A program made the translations under genes and the position numbers. The notes beneath the pieces are model-generated. The model ran no database searches and was not told where the DNA came from. It saw only the letters and a list, made by a program, of their open reading frames with translations. From Streptomyces luteolifulvus (lineage in GTDB: Bacteria > Actinomycetota > Actinomycetes > Streptomycetales > Streptomycetaceae), in contig NZ_VZRB01000006.1 of assembly GCF_008806595.1 (NCBI RefSeq), positions 186,001-250,000 of the forward strand: a DNA stretch of 64,000 bases, in the 5' to 3' direction. Positions 18,793 through 27,500 of this stretch are shown here, piece by piece. Position 1 is the stretch's first letter. Each line of letters starts with the position of its first letter.

Positions 18793-19989
18793 ATGACGGT
18801 CGCGAATGCGACGATTCAGGCGGTGAACGGGCTGACGGCGCGCTGGGCGCGGGAATCGGCCGTGGGTACGGTCTTCTCGGCGCCGGGCGTCTGGCCGCTG
18901 CTCGCGTTCCTGGCGGACGGGGCGGCGGGCCCCGCGCGGGCGGAGCTGGCTCAGGCGCTCGGGATGCCCGCGGAGCAGTCGGCCGCCGCCGCCCGGGACC
19001 TGCTCGCCTCGATGGCGGAGATACGGGGCCTGGACTCGGCCCTCGGGCTGTGGACGAAGCGCACGCTGGAGCTGCGGGAGGAGTGGGAGGCCGGACTGCC
19101 CGCGGAGGCGCACGGGGTGCTCACCGGGGACCTGGCTGCCGACGGGGCGACTCTGGACGCGTGGGCGCGGAAGCGCACGGGCGGGCTGGTCGAGCGTATG
19201 CCGCTGCGCCTGCGGGACGACACCGAGTTGGTGCTGGCGAGCGCACTCGCCCTGCGGACGAAGTGGCTGAGCCGTTTCCGGGACCGGCCGCTGAGCCCGG
19301 AGGACGGGCCCTGGCAGCGCCGGACGCTGCAGGGCCTGCACCGGAAGAGCGCCCTGCTGGACCGGGTCGGCGTGGCGGACACGCCCGACGGCTGCGTCAC
19401 CGAACTGAAGGTGCTGGGCGACACCGGCGTCGATGTCCATCTCCTGCTCGGCGAGGAGCGGATGACACCGGGTCAGGTGCTGACGGCGGGTATCGATCTC
19501 CTGGCCCGCCGGCATCCGGTCGTCCCGGGACCACAGCTCCCGTACGGGGAGGTGGGTCCGGGTCTGCGCGTCGAGAAGAAACGCTGCATGCGCCCGCAGC
19601 CGCCGACCCTCGACGTGACCACCGTGGCCTTCGACATGACGGCCCGCCACGATCTGCTGGAGCTGCACCGTCTGTTCGGCCTGACCACGGCGATGGACAC
19701 CGGCCAAGGCCACTTCCCGGGCATCAGCGCCTTCCCGCTGGCCGTCGGCTCGGCGCAGCAGGCCACCAGGGCGGCATTCGGCGACCAGGGCTTCCGCGCC
19801 GGTGTGGTGACGGCCTTCGGGGCCGTGGCGGCCGGGGGCATACCCGACTTCCGCCATGTGACCACCACCATCAGGGCCACCTTCGACCGCCCGTTCGCCT
19901 TCCTGGCCCTGCACCGCCACTCACGGCTCGTCCTCGCGGCGGGCTGGGTCACCGACCCGAAGCCCTTCCGCGAGGACGACCACTACTGA
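18793..19989 (+). CDS. Bacterial serpin-family protein
   Basis: A 398-residue serpin-fold protein without a signal peptide, so predicted to be cytoplasmic unless exported another way. The serpin signature is visible near residues 364-386 (FDRPFAFLALHRHSRLVLAA), and the N-terminal helix bundle (TVFSAPGVWPLLAFLADGAA) and strand regions fit. Serpins trap serine or cysteine proteases by cleavage of a reactive-centre loop. Here the loop hinge reads AFGDQGFRAGVVTAFGAVAA near residue 335-355. It carries Phe and Arg where inhibitory serpins prefer Thr/Ser and Ala-rich residues, so inhibition is uncertain. The ATG at 18793 has GGGGGA just upstream. The gene converges on a secreted subtilase, an obvious potential target class. 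Confidence 0.87.
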   Translation: MTVANATIQAVNGLTARWARESAVGTVFSAPGVWPLLAFLADGAAGPARAELAQALGMPAEQSAAAARDLLASMAEIRGLDSALGLWTKRTLELREEWEAGLPAEAHGVLTGDLAADGATLDAWARKRTGGLVERMPLRLRDDTELVLASALALRTKWLSRFRDRPLSPEDGPWQRRTLQGLHRKSALLDRVGVADTPDGCVTELKVLGDTGVDVHLLLGEERMTPGQVLTAGIDLLARRHPVVPGPQLPYGEVGPGLRVEKKRCMRPQPPTLDVTTVAFDMTARHDLLELHRLFGLTTAMDTGQGHFPGISAFPLAVGSAQQATRAAFGDQGFRAGVVTAFGAVAAGGIPDFRHVTTTIRATFDRPFAFLALHRHSRLVLAAGWVTDPKPFREDDHY

Positions 19990-20013
19990 AACCGGACTAC
20001 AACCGCACCCCGG

Positions 20014-21585
20014 CTAGAACTGCAGCGCCCAGGCGTCGATGCGGCCCGTGTCCAGGCCCGCGTTGTCGCTGACCCGCAGTTTCCATGTGCCGTTGGCTGC
20101 CTCGGCGGAGGCGTTCACCGAGTACGTGGTGTTGATGTTGTCCGAACTGCCGCCGGTGCCGTACGACTTGAGGGTGTACGCCGTGCCGTCGGGGGCGATC
20201 AGCTGGACCCGGAGGTCACCGATGTAGGTGTGGACGATGTGGACCTCGACGGGCAGGGCCGCTGGCGCGTTGCCGGAGACCGCGGACACGGTGACCGGGG
20301 ACTCGACCGTCGAGTAGTCGTTGATCGCGTAGTCACCGGTGTTCTCGAAGCGCCGGCCGGGCGGGGGCGGGGTGGTGCCGCCGCCCACGTTGAGGAGCCG
20401 GTTGGGCGAGCCGGTGCCCGGGCTGGTGACCACACCGGTGGAGGAGGCGCTCACCAGCGCGGATGCCACCTGGGCGGGCGTGGACGACGGGTTGTCGGCC
20501 AGGTAGAGCGCCGCCGCGCCGGTCACATGCGGAGTCGCCATCGACGTACCGGAAATGGTGTTCGTGGCGGAGTCGCCGGAGTTCCAGGAGGACGTGATGG
20601 ACGAGCCCGGCGCGAAGATGTCCAGGATCGAGCCGTAGTTGGAGTAGCTCGCGCGGGCGTCGCTGCTCGTGGTGGCGCCGACCGTGATGGCCTCGGCGAC
20701 CCGGGCGGGCGAGTAGTTCGACGCGTTGGCACCGTCGTTGCCGGCCGCGACCGCGAAGGTGACACCGGAGGCGATGGCGTTGCGGACGGCGGTGTCGAGG
20801 GCGGAGTCCGCCCCGCCGCCGAGGGACATGTTGGCGACCGCCGGCTTCACGGCGTTCTGGGCGACCCAGTCGATGCCCGCGACCACCTGCGCGGTGGTGC
20901 CGGAGCCCGAGTTGTTCAGCACACGGACACCGACGACCTTCGCCTTCTTGGCGACGCCGTAGGAGGTGCCGGCGACCGTGCCCGCGACATGGGTGCCGTG
21001 GCCGTGGCCGTCCTGGGCGGTGTTGTCGTTGTCGATGGCGTCGTAGCCGTAGGAGGCGCGGCCGCCGAAGTCGCTGTGCGTGATGCGGACGCCGGTGTCG
21101 ATGACATACGCCGTCACGCCTGTCCCGGCCGAGTCCGGGTAGGTGTACGAGCTGTTGAGCGGGAGCGTCTTCTGGTCGATGCGGTCCAGGCCCCAGGAGG
21201 GCGGGTTGGGCTGGGTCGCGTCGATGTGGAAGGTGCGGTTCTGGACGACGGAGGCGACGGCACGGTCGGCGGCGAGACGTTTCGCCTCGGTGGCGGTGGC
21301 CTTGACCGCGTAGCCGTTCAGGGCCTTCTTGTACGTCCGCTCGATCGTGGCGCCATGGCGTGCGGCCACGGCGCGGCCCTCGGCTGAGCTGGACCGGGCC
21401 TCGGCCGGCTCGAGGGTCACGATGTAGCTGCCGGCGACGGCGTTCGCCGCGCCCTCGTACTGGACACGGCCTTCGGGGGCGGCGGGGGCCGCACCGGCGG
21501 GGAGCGCGGAGACGAGGCCCGCGGAGAGCGCGGCCGTGGCTGCCGCGACGGTCACTGCCAGTCTTCGGTGACGCATCACTGCCAT
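20014..21585 (-). CDS. Secreted S8 subtilase with C-terminal P/Homo B domain
   Basis: A 523-residue secreted serine protease. There is a signal peptide ([20 protein letters not shown] to ALPAGAAPA), then an I9-type propeptide ([14 protein letters not shown]...[16 protein letters not shown]). The peptidase domain has the catalytic triad in [15 protein letters not shown] (Asp), [15 protein letters not shown] (His) and [15 protein letters not shown] (Ser). A Gly/Thr/Pro linker ([12 protein letters not shown]) leads to a P/Homo B domain ending in [20 protein letters not shown]. It belongs to the proteinase K/aqualysin branch. The ATG at 21585 has GGAGG nine bases upstream. The next start, at 21576, is also possible. 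It converges on the serpin gene and is divergent from the EACC1/caspase genes. Confidence 0.96.
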   Translation of the reverse strand: MAVMRHRRLAVTVAAATAALSAGLVSALPAGAAPAAPEGRVQYEGAANAVAGSYIVTLEPAEARSSSAEGRAVAARHGATIERTYKKALNGYAVKATATEAKRLAADRAVASVVQNRTFHIDATQPNPPSWGLDRIDQKTLPLNSSYTYPDSAGTGVTAYVIDTGVRITHSDFGGRASYGYDAIDNDNTAQDGHGHGTHVAGTVAGTSYGVAKKAKVVGVRVLNNSGSGTTAQVVAGIDWVAQNAVKPAVANMSLGGGADSALDTAVRNAIASGVTFAVAAGNDGANASNYSPARVAEAITVGATTSSDARASYSNYGSILDIFAPGSSITSSWNSGDSATNTISGTSMATPHVTGAAALYLADNPSSTPAQVASALVSASSTGVVTSPGTGSPNRLLNVGGGTTPPPPGRRFENTGDYAINDYSTVESPVTVSAVSGNAPAALPVEVHIVHTYIGDLRVQLIAPDGTAYTLKSYGTGGSSDNINTTYSVNASAEAANGTWKLRVSDNAGLDTGRIDAWALQF

Positions 21586-21911
21586 CTGAGGGGTCCTCCT
21601 CGATCGGTGGTGCGCTGGTGGGGGGGTGGTGCGGTGCCGTGGGGGGTGCACAGAGCAGGCGTTGCTTGGTGCGCTTGGTGCGCTTGGTGGTGGGCTTGGT
21701 GCGGTGCGCTTGGTGCGCGACTTAGTGACGCGATCATGTCAATTTCACCGCGCACATCCGTGCGTACATCCGTGCGCCGCCTGTGCCTTGACTGTGTGTC
21801 AGCCGAAAGATTGAGGCCTGCGAAGGAATTGCACAAGGCCCGGTGCGGGAACCACTACAATCCGCGAACATGCCCGCGTTCCCGGGGCACTTGACCACGT
21901 CGGGGGGCGAC
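21586..21911. promoter_or_regulatory. Divergent promoter region with short GCGCACCAAG repeats
   Basis: Intergenic region between the subtilase and EACC1 genes. On the minus strand about five copies or part-copies of a 9-10 base unit, (GC)GCACCAAGC, run from 21720 down to 21662, inside the subtilase leader or promoter. The rest (21721-21911) is AT-richer and presumably carries the EACC1 promoter. No gene is supported. Confidence 0.5.
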
Positions 21912-22289
21912 ATGGAACTGAGCATCCGGACCGATCACGGCGCCGGCACCGATCTCTACCGCTGGCTTCTGGAGGACCCCGAGGCCGGCGCCCACGCGGC
22001 CGGTGCCACCCCCGCGGCCATGGATCCGGCCGGCGGCGAGATGGGGATCGGCTTCGACGTCCTCAATCTGGTGATCCCCAACCTGATCGCCCTCGGCAGC
22101 CTCGTCGTCTCGATCGCCACCTACCGGCTCCAGCTGCAGCAGAGCACGGGTACGGCGCCGAACGTGACCATCAGCCAGTCGAACGTGGTGGTCGTCGTGG
22201 ACGGCGACGGCACAGACGCCGTACGGCAGCTCACTCAGGCCCTCGGATCCGCCCAGGCGTCCTCCGGGGTGACGCCCCCCACCCCGTGA
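21912..22289 (+). CDS. EACC1 (effector-associated constant component 1) family protein
   Basis: A 125-residue protein that fits the EACC1 pattern. It has an N-terminal beta strand (MELSIRTDHGAGTDLYRWLL), a DPEAGAHA-type helix lead-in, PAGGEMG, then a hydrophobic helix (DVLNLVIPNLIALGSLVVSI) and a C-terminal beta region (APNVTISQSNVVVVVDGDGT). EACC1 was named by Kaur, Burroughs, Iyer and Aravind as a recurring partner of caspases, trypsins and NTPases in bacterial conflict systems. The ATG at 21912 follows GGGGGGCG. Its TGA overlaps the caspase GTG by four bases (GTGA), so the two are translated together. Confidence 0.82.
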   Translation: MELSIRTDHGAGTDLYRWLLEDPEAGAHAAGATPAAMDPAGGEMGIGFDVLNLVIPNLIALGSLVVSIATYRLQLQQSTGTAPNVTISQSNVVVVVDGDGTDAVRQLTQALGSAQASSGVTPPTP

Positions 22290-23347
22290 CACCCTCGCGG
22301 CTGCCGCCCGCCGCCACCTCGCGTGCCGTGCTCGTGGGCGTGTCCCGGTACCACGAGCTGTCCTCGGAAAGGCAGTTGCCGGCGGTCGAGGCGGGACTGC
22401 ACCGGCTGGCCGCCCTCCTCGGCGACCCACGGATCTGGGGTCTGCGCCCGGAGCACTGCGCGGTCCTGCACCAGCCGGAGGACGCCGACTCGGTGATCAG
22501 CGCCTTGCGGACGGCTGCCGGGCAGGCAACGGCGTCGCTGCTCTTCTACTACGCCGGCCACGGGCTCATCGACCCCCTCGCGGGCGACGGACTGTATCTG
22601 GCCCTGCCCAGGAGCCCGGAGCCGGCCGGTACCCACCTCGCCCTGGACTACGACCACGTACGGGCCGAGTTGCTGCGTGCCGCGGCGGTGCCGCAGAAGG
22701 TGGTGATCCTCGACTGCTGCTGGAGCGGCAGGGCCCTGAAGGGCACGATGGGTGCGGAGGACCTCGCGGCCGCCGCGGCGGTCAAGGGCACCGCCGTACT
22801 CACCGCCTGCGCGTCCACCGCCAAGGCCCTCTCCCCTCCCGGGGAGGACTGCACCGCGTTCACCGGAGCCCTGACGCGGATCCTGGACGAGGGCCTTCCC
22901 GGCGGGCCCGCCGAACTCGACGTCGCAACCCTCTACCGGAGCCTGGCCCACCGGCTCGGCAGCGAGAACCGGCCCCGGCCGCAGCTCGCCACCTCGGGGG
23001 CCGGGTCGGAGCTGGTGCTGGCGAGGAACACCGCCCCGCAGAAGCCGGCCGAAACGCAGGTGTCCGAGCCCGCACAGGCGGCCGTACGCCCACCCGCACT
23101 GCTCGCCGAGCACGCCCGCCCGCGCATCCAGGAACTGCTGCGGGCCGGCCGCTACGAGGAGGCGCAGGAGCTGCGCCTGAGCCTGGCCGAAGCGGGCGAC
23201 GCCGAAGCGGTCCGGGACCTCGTGACCCGGCTCCGCCGCGAGGGGCACTACGGGCCGGCGGCCCGGCTCGAACGGTCGACGCCCGGCAGCGAGGCGGCAC
23301 AGCGGGTGCTGCGGTGGCTTCGGCGGGGCGACGCCCGAGAGTCCTAG
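22286..23347 (+). CDS. Caspase-family (C14-like) cysteine protease, EACC1 partner
   Basis: A 353-residue protein whose first 240 residues form a caspase/metacaspase-like fold. The core strand is RAVLVGVSRYHELSSERQLP. The catalytic His lies in FYYAGHGLIDPLAG (His92), and the catalytic Cys in VVILDCCWSGRALKG (Cys144 or Cys145, the latter by the metacaspase pattern). The C-terminal 110 residues after a Pro/Ala linker are helical and repeat-like (RIQELLRAGRYEEAQELRLS...). They may be the part that contacts an NTPase or EACC1. It is translationally coupled to EACC1 and faces two STAND-type NTPase genes. In family context it should be the effector protease of a regulated conflict or cell-death system. 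Its substrate is unknown. Confidence 0.88.
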   Translation: MTPSRLPPAATSRAVLVGVSRYHELSSERQLPAVEAGLHRLAALLGDPRIWGLRPEHCAVLHQPEDADSVISALRTAAGQATASLLFYYAGHGLIDPLAGDGLYLALPRSPEPAGTHLALDYDHVRAELLRAAAVPQKVVILDCCWSGRALKGTMGAEDLAAAAAVKGTAVLTACASTAKALSPPGEDCTAFTGALTRILDEGLPGGPAELDVATLYRSLAHRLGSENRPRPQLATSGAGSELVLARNTAPQKPAETQVSEPAQAAVRPPALLAEHARPRIQELLRAGRYEEAQELRLSLAEAGDAEAVRDLVTRLRREGHYGPAARLERSTPGSEAAQRVLRWLRRGDARES

Positions 23348-23399
23348 CGCTTTCCCCGGCGGACAGGTCCCGGTTGCTGCCCCCGCTGCCCCCGCCGTC

Positions 23400-24503
23400 T
23401 CACGCCTGGTCCAGTGCCGACATCTGGATGTAGTGGGCGAACTCCCGTGAGAACAGCGTGACCCGCTCCGGCCCGGACGACGCGACGCCCATCTGCTTCA
23501 GACGGCTCAGCTCCGGGGACTCGGGCTCCGCGGGACGGCCCACCGCGAGCTTTCTGAGCAGTGCCGTGGCCCGGCCTTCGCTGTCCGCCTCGATGTTCTG
23601 CCGCAGTTGGGCGAACTGTGTGTCGAAGGTGGGCGCCTCCTGCTCGTACGCCGCCCGTACGTCCAGCCGGCCCGTCGTCCGGTGCAGGTCGACGATCCGG
23701 TTGCAGAGCAGTTCCAGCAGGAAGGGATGGAGCCCGGTGCGCGCGATGATCTCCTCGCGCAGAGCGGCCAGTCCGATGCCGACGGCCGCGGCACGAGCCA
23801 GCATCAGATCGGCCTCCTCGTCGGTGAACATGCCGACGTGACGGCGCGTCGCCACGACACCGCCGAGGATCGAACCGCCCGCGGCGTCGACCTCGATGGA
23901 TTCGATGTCCCGGCGCGAGATCGTGATCAGCCCCAGTGAGTACGGGGGGTCGCTCGCGAGACTGCGCAGCAGCTGGAACTCCGCGAGGCGGGTGAACGTG
24001 TTCGTGGCCCGGTCGAACTCGTCCAGCACGGCGAGGACATGATGGCCGTGCCGGCACAGGGCCTTGAAGAAGTCCCGTACCGATTCCCGCAGATCGCCCC
24101 AGTTCCCGTCCTGCTGGACCGCGGCGTTGATCGCCCCCAGCTCGTCCGGGGCACCCTTCTCACCGCGACGGGCGCGCTCGCGGAACTCCGCCATCACCTG
24201 CCGGGTCATCGACCGGAACAGGTCCGCCCCGGAGTCGTGCGTGCCGACGTCGAGCCAGACGCTGACGAGGTCGGTCCGCCGTACGGGGCACGCCTGGAGC
24301 GCCCGGCGGACCAGGCTGGTCTTGCCGGTGCGGTGATATCCGAGCACCCGTACGTTCGAGGGGCGGCCCTGCTCCTGCCACGCACTCTGTATCAGGCGCA
24401 CCAGTCCGTCCCGGCCGACGAAGCGGTCGCCCTCGGCGACCCGGCCGACCTGGCGGTACGGATTGGCCGGGGGGTGTCGCTCACCGATGGCCGGGGCCGT
24501 CAC
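23400..24503 (-). CDS. STAND-like P-loop NTPase (second gene of the conflict operon)
   Basis: A 367-residue predicted ATPase. NPYRQVGRVAEGDRFVGRDG leads into the Walker A motif GYHRTGKTS at residues 55-63. Walker B is VLAVLDEFD near residue 155, and ISRRDIESIEVD follows in the usual position of a sensor region. The C-terminal 100 residues look like a winged helix (LLRKLAVGRPAEPESPELSR...). I chose the GTG at 24503 because GTGA overlaps the stop of the upstream 1,446-aa gene. An ATG at 24548 would add 15 residues and overlap the upstream frame more. The VGR-Walker A arrangement is shared with the C-terminal half of the upstream protein, so the two NTPases may be paralogous modules working together. 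Confidence 0.85.
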   Translation of the reverse strand: MTAPAIGERHPPANPYRQVGRVAEGDRFVGRDGLVRLIQSAWQEQGRPSNVRVLGYHRTGKTSLVRRALQACPVRRTDLVSVWLDVGTHDSGADLFRSMTRQVMAEFRERARRGEKGAPDELGAINAAVQQDGNWGDLRESVRDFFKALCRHGHHVLAVLDEFDRATNTFTRLAEFQLLRSLASDPPYSLGLITISRRDIESIEVDAAGGSILGGVVATRRHVGMFTDEEADLMLARAAAVGIGLAALREEIIARTGLHPFLLELLCNRIVDLHRTTGRLDVRAAYEQEAPTFDTQFAQLRQNIEADSEGRATALLRKLAVGRPAEPESPELSRLKQMGVASSGPERVTLFSREFAHYIQMSALDQA

Positions 24504-27500
24504 GGCGTGCCCGCCTTCGAGCTGGCTCCCAGGTACTTGAGCAGCCATTCCGGGTAGAGACGGACCACGATGCGGTAGGCGCCGGACTCGCGCCGCACCA
24601 CATCGCGCAGGACCAGGTCGTCGAGGAGTTCCTCCAGACCCTCTCCCCGGTACTCCTCCCGGATCGCCTGCAGCGTGGCCGGCTGGTTGCGGGACGCGCG
24701 GGCCACGGCCAGCAGGACGGGCTGGTACTGCTCGCTGGTGAAGGCGTCCGGATCGGTGTAGCCGGGGGATTCGAGGTTGTCGAAGTCCTGGCGGGTCAGG
24801 GTGCCGAGGAATTCGTCGCGGACCCGCTCGACATCGGCCTCCGTCACCACCGGCGCCCGCTCGGAGTTCATGTACTGGACGAGATGCGAGCAGAACCGCT
24901 GGATGTAGAAGGCGCTGCCGCCGGTCAGCTCGATGATCTGGCCCACCGCGTGTTCACGGTATCTGCTGGTCGGCCGGTCCCCCTCCTCGATACGGATCGG
25001 CTTCTCGATGAGGGCGCGGGCGTCGGGCTCGGCGAGGTAGGTCACGCGCTCCTTGTGGAACACCCCGAAGACGTTGGGGTCCCCCTTGATCAGACGGTCG
25101 AGCGCGTCCTGGCCGACGATCACCAGATGGAACAGCCGCCGTTCGATGAGTGCCTTGAACGCCTGCATGAAGGACGGCGACAGCAGTCCCATCCTGATCC
25201 ACCGGTCGATGTACTGAAACTCGTCGATCAGCACGATCAGCGGCGGCGCGCTGCCCCGCATCCCCTCACGGTGGCGCTCGATGAGCCTGGCACAGTCGTG
25301 GACCGGTTCGGGGCTGGTGAGGAACTCCTGGCGCGTCAGTCCTTCGGGAATCAGCGGCGCCGTGGCGGCGGCCGCGTCGAGCCGGGCGAGCGCGTCATGG
25401 GCGCCCTCCAGCACGCGCCACATGAGCAGGGCCAGCAGACGCGTGCCGGTGAGGTCGTCGGACTCCGGGGAGAGGTCTCCGATGTTGCCCACGTCGACGA
25501 CGGGCAGGCCGTCCTCGTTCAGCCGCCGCGCCAGATGGTGGGCGATGGAGGACTTCCCGGCGCGCTTCTGGCCGTAGATCGCCACTCCCACGCCCGGGGA
25601 GGAGACCTCCCGCAGCCGGGTGCGGATGCGCTCGATCAGGTCGTCCCGGCCGAAGAACATCTTGGGGTCGACGACCGGACGCCCGGTGGCTCCGTCCTGG
25701 AACGGGTCGGGGATGCGCTCGAACTCCTCCTGGCGTGCCAGTCGGACCGGCAGCGTGGCCTCGAACGTGGCGTAGTCGTCACTGGAGCGCCGCCGGAACC
25801 GCAGCGTCACCGGCAGGGTGAAGGCGCCCGCTGCGAAGCCCTTGTCGGTGACCCGCAGTTTGACCTGCTCGATCCGGTGCTCACCACCGCGCACCGCCGT
25901 CGGCAGCTGCACGCTCGGCTCCCCCACGGAGAACAGGTCGGCGTCGGCGCCCACTGTCAGCTCCGGGGACTCAAGGGGTGCCATCCCGAGCGCGTTCGCC
26001 ACCTTGATCTGCACGGTGACCACACCGTTCTGTCCGCCGCTGCTCTCCTCCAGCGCCAGGCTCAGTTCCGGCTGGGGCTGCTGAGTGGCCAGCAGATTCT
26101 GCTGCGTGTCGGCGACGAGTGCCCGGATGCGCGCCGCCACCGGCTCGACGAGCCCGACCGCCAGGCTGGTCGGGCCCCGCCGGATGTCGGCACTCAGCGC
26201 GCGGGCCTTCTGGTCGGCCAGCCGCAGGCAGTTCTCCCGCTCCTCGAAGCTGCGTTCGTTGATGAACCTGCGCAGCTCGGACAGGGCCTCCTCGATCCGT
26301 ACCAGAGCCTCGTGCAGGGACGGGGAGATCAGGGCGTCCTGGCCCCGGAGCCGGTCGAGCGCCGACTCCAGATCGTTCTCCGACATCGACAGCTGCTGGA
26401 GTTCGGCCAGGCTGTGCTCCAGCCGCCGGCGGTCCCGCGACCACTTGTCGCCCGCCTGCTGCCAGGCCTCCCGCACGGCGCGCTGGTCCGCCGGCGATCG
26501 GTCGGCCTCTGCGAGGCCCAGGTGCCTGGCCGCCGCCTCGAGCAGTTCGGGCTTGGCGCACATCGCGTCCAGCACCAGATCACGGGCCACACTGGTGTCC
26601 GCGAAGAGCGGCGGAATCAGCGAGAAGATCACTCCGGGCTCGCGCCGGCCGATGCCGTCCCACAGCACCCGGCCGACCTCGTCGCGCAGGCTGGTGGCCT
26701 CATCGCGGTCCCGGTGCCGGGTGGGCCCGGCCCGGCGGCCGTCCGGTGAACGCAAGTAGCCGATCAGCGCGGACCTGACGTCGAGGGTCAGTTCCCGGTC
26801 GTCCCGCTCGTCCGCCACGGCCAGCGCGGCGCAGTACAGATCCTGTGCCGACTCGTATTCCTGCTTGTCGAGGACAATGCCGGCCAGTGTGGTCAGCCCG
26901 AGGCACAGATAGCGCTGCGCTCCTTCCTCGCCCAGCTCCGTTGCGAGCACCGCGGCCGAGATGTACGCCTGGGCGCTGTTCACCGGCTGCTTGCCGCTCA
27001 TCTGACGAGCGGTCTCCGCGATGACGTTCAGGTCTCTTCGGGTGACCGGCCGCTCCCGGTCTTCTTTCCTTCGCGCGGCGAGCTCCGAGTAGTTCTGCAT
27101 CACGAAGGTGACGAGCGGCGGGGTCGAGTCGACGAACCTCGGGACCTCCTCGAGGAGCCGCTCCACCCAGCCGGAGTCGGTGCCGGTCCCCCCGCTCTGC
27201 CGCAGGGCCACGATCTGGCGCAGGATGCGGACGGACCGGTCGTCGGTGTGATGGCCGATCAGTTTCTCGGCCTCCTCCAGGTCCTCCGTGGTACCGCGTC
27301 TCACCAGGGCCAGCGCCATACCCCGCTGGGCGTTCTGGTTGTCCGGGGACAGCTTCAGCAGCGTCTGCCATTCGTCCGTGGAGTCCTGGCCGTGCGCGAG
27401 CTTCACATAGGCGATCTGATGGCAGACGTGGTAGCGCCTGCTGCTGGTGAGGTCGGTACGGCGGAACTGACGGTCCAGCACCTCCAGCGCCTCGGCGTAG

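Noticed and set aside
24504..24548. ATG at 24548 as start of the 367-aa NTPase
   Set aside because: No ribosome binding site, and it would overlap the upstream gene by 49 bases. The GTG at 24503 has the usual four-base overlap.
24884..26749. Open frames on the plus strand inside the large STAND gene
   Set aside because: They lack start signals and domains, and the minus-strand frame is continuous with Walker motifs.
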